A DNA stretch of 64,000 nucleotides, taken from positions 550,678 through 614,677 of the forward strand of contig NGFI01000005.1 of NCBI GenBank assembly GCA_002215645.1. Direction: 5' to 3'. The notes under the pieces were generated by a model that was given only the letters and a program-made list of their open reading frames with translations, did not search any database and had not been told where the DNA came from. The DNA comes from Gemmatimonadetes bacterium 2013_60CM_65_52. GTDB lineage: Bacteria; Gemmatimonadota; Gemmatimonadetes; Gemmatimonadales; Gemmatimonadaceae. Numbering within the stretch: the first letter of the stretch is position 1; every line of letters starts with the position of its first letter. The translations under genes and the position numbers were made by a program. Of this stretch, positions 63,135-64,000 are shown one piece after another.

Positions 63135-63518
63135 ATGCCAACTTACGAATTTCGTTGCCCAGAGGGGCACGACTTCGAAAAGTTCTACCGCACCATCAGC
63201 GGCGCCGAGTCGACGGCTACGTGTCCCGTGTGCGGTCGCGTTGCCGAACGCCGTATGTCGGCCACCGGCTTCGCGTTCAAGGGTTCGGGCTTCTATCTGA
63301 CCGACTACGGCAAGAACGCGCATCGCGGCACCGCGCCCGAATCGAAATCGGAATCGAAGTCGGAAGGAACGGCGGAAAAGGGGGAGAAGGCGGAGAAGTC
63401 CACAGGGGAGCCCAAGTCGACGCCGAGTGCTGAGTCATCCGCGCCGGCCGCGAGCAAGGCAGACGCGACGCCCGCCACCAAACCCGCATCCACCAGCAAG
63501 CCGAGCACGTCCGAGTGA
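63135..63518 (+). CDS. FmdB-type zinc-ribbon protein with long Ser/Lys/Ala tail
   Basis: A 127-residue protein. The N-terminal zinc ribbon is MPTYEFRCPEGHDFEKFYRT with CPVCGR, and the motif GFAFKGSGFYLTDYG follows, as in the FmdB regulatory family. The last 60 residues are a low-complexity tail of Lys, Ser, Glu, Ala and Pro, longer than in typical members. FmdB-type proteins are small and their role is unsettled. The stop overlaps the argS start (GTGA), a coupling common in some bacteria. Confidence 0.85.
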   Translation: MPTYEFRCPEGHDFEKFYRTISGAESTATCPVCGRVAERRMSATGFAFKGSGFYLTDYGKNAHRGTAPESKSESKSEGTAEKGEKAEKSTGEPKSTPSAESSAPAASKADATPATKPASTSKPSTSE

Positions 63519-64000
63519 GCGCGGGCACCGACGCGCTTCGTCGTGAGCTCCAGCGCGCGGCGGCTGCGCTCGGCGCGTCCGGCGACATCGAGCCTCTGCT
63601 CGAGCGCCCGCGCGATCCCGCGTTCGGCGATTGGGCCACGAATCTCGCGATGGTGCTGTCGAAGCCCCTCGCGCGGAAGCCACGCGATCTCGCGCTCCAG
63701 TTGATCGACCGCATCGATCGCTCGGCGGCAGGCATCGCGGCCGCCGAAGTGGCCGGTCCGGGATTCATCAACTTCCGCATGGATGCGGGGATAGTCGCGA
63801 GGGGCATCGCGTCGCTCGTCGAGGCGGGGGAGACGTACGGCCGCTCGAACACAGGGGCAGCGCGTCCCGTGAACGTGGAGTTCGTGAGCGCCAATCCCAC
63901 CGGCCCTCTGCACGTCGGACACGGCCGCCAGGCCGCCCTCGGCGACGCCATCGCCGCGCTGCTCGAGTGGACCGGGTGGACGGTGTCTCGCGAGTTCTAC
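63515..64000 (+). CDS. argS: Arginyl-tRNA synthetase (3' end cut off)
   Basis: The first 162 residues are visible. The N-terminal Add-1 domain (RRELQRAAAALGASGDIEPLLERPRDPAFGDWATNLAM, here shortened in reading to its core) is followed by NVEFVSANPTGPLHVGHGRQ, which holds the class I HIGH signature. It charges tRNA-Arg. The GTG start overlaps the fmdB stop. The rest of the gene lies beyond the window. Confidence 0.93.
   Translation, partial: MSAGTDALRRELQRAAAALGASGDIEPLLERPRDPAFGDWATNLAMVLSKPLARKPRDLALQLIDRIDRSAAGIAAAEVAGPGFINFRMDAGIVARGIASLVEAGETYGRSNTGAARPVNVEFVSANPTGPLHVGHGRQAALGDAIAALLEWTGWTVSREFY

Noticed and set aside
1-64000. CRISPR array, tRNA or rRNA genes
   Set aside because: Reading both strands I found no regularly spaced direct repeats, cloverleaf-like segments or conserved rRNA sequence.

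Overview
The window looks like chromosomal DNA of a GC-rich, free-living Gram-negative bacterium. My best guess is Gemmatimonadota. This is an inference from the gene mix (secreted stand-alone TonB C-terminal proteins, a Tat-exported TldD with a PmbA partner, a giant secreted M14 peptidase, kinase-TPR proteins, many small lipoproteins) and was not tested by phylogeny. No rRNA, tRNA or CRISPR array was recognised.

Layout. Positions 1-8.4 kb hold a phosphoesterase cut by the left edge, a TldD/PmbA metalloprotease pair and a TonB-dependent outer-membrane receptor. Positions 8.4-39.6 kb look like a variable zone. It has an AT-richer FRG-domain gene with two unknown neighbours, small lipoproteins, TetR/SDR and ArsR/SRPBCC modules with readable operators, a Ser/Thr kinase, a cyclic-nucleotide-binding/thioredoxin-reductase-like fusion, three dihydrofolate-reductase-fold proteins, a fucosidase, a metzincin-type protease, an acyl-CoA synthetase and two antitoxin-like proteins without toxins. 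Gene debris is scattered through it: an IS110-type transposase remnant, a medium-chain dehydrogenase remnant, a kinase fragment, a one-base frameshift, a truncated TonB-like gene and a short remnant after the SRPBCC genes.

Positions 39.7-64 kb are mostly conserved housekeeping genes: M14 peptidase, ftsY-recG, a lipoprotein and sensor kinase, asnS, mazG, alr-deoB-cdd-lipoprotein-outer membrane protein-REC/kinase, miaB, comEC-fbp-mutase, fmdB and argS (cut by the right edge). Many are translationally coupled through ATGA or GTGA overlaps.

The most unusual structural signal is a roughly 40-bp repeat found as a tandem pair before the TonB receptor (5.8 kb) and again as a facing pair before miaB (56.5 kb). 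The best candidates for biology that is not routine are the FRG trio, the fusion protein without the CxxC motif, the chain of four overlapping tiny genes at 29.4-30.2 kb, and the exported TldD with a signal-less partner.
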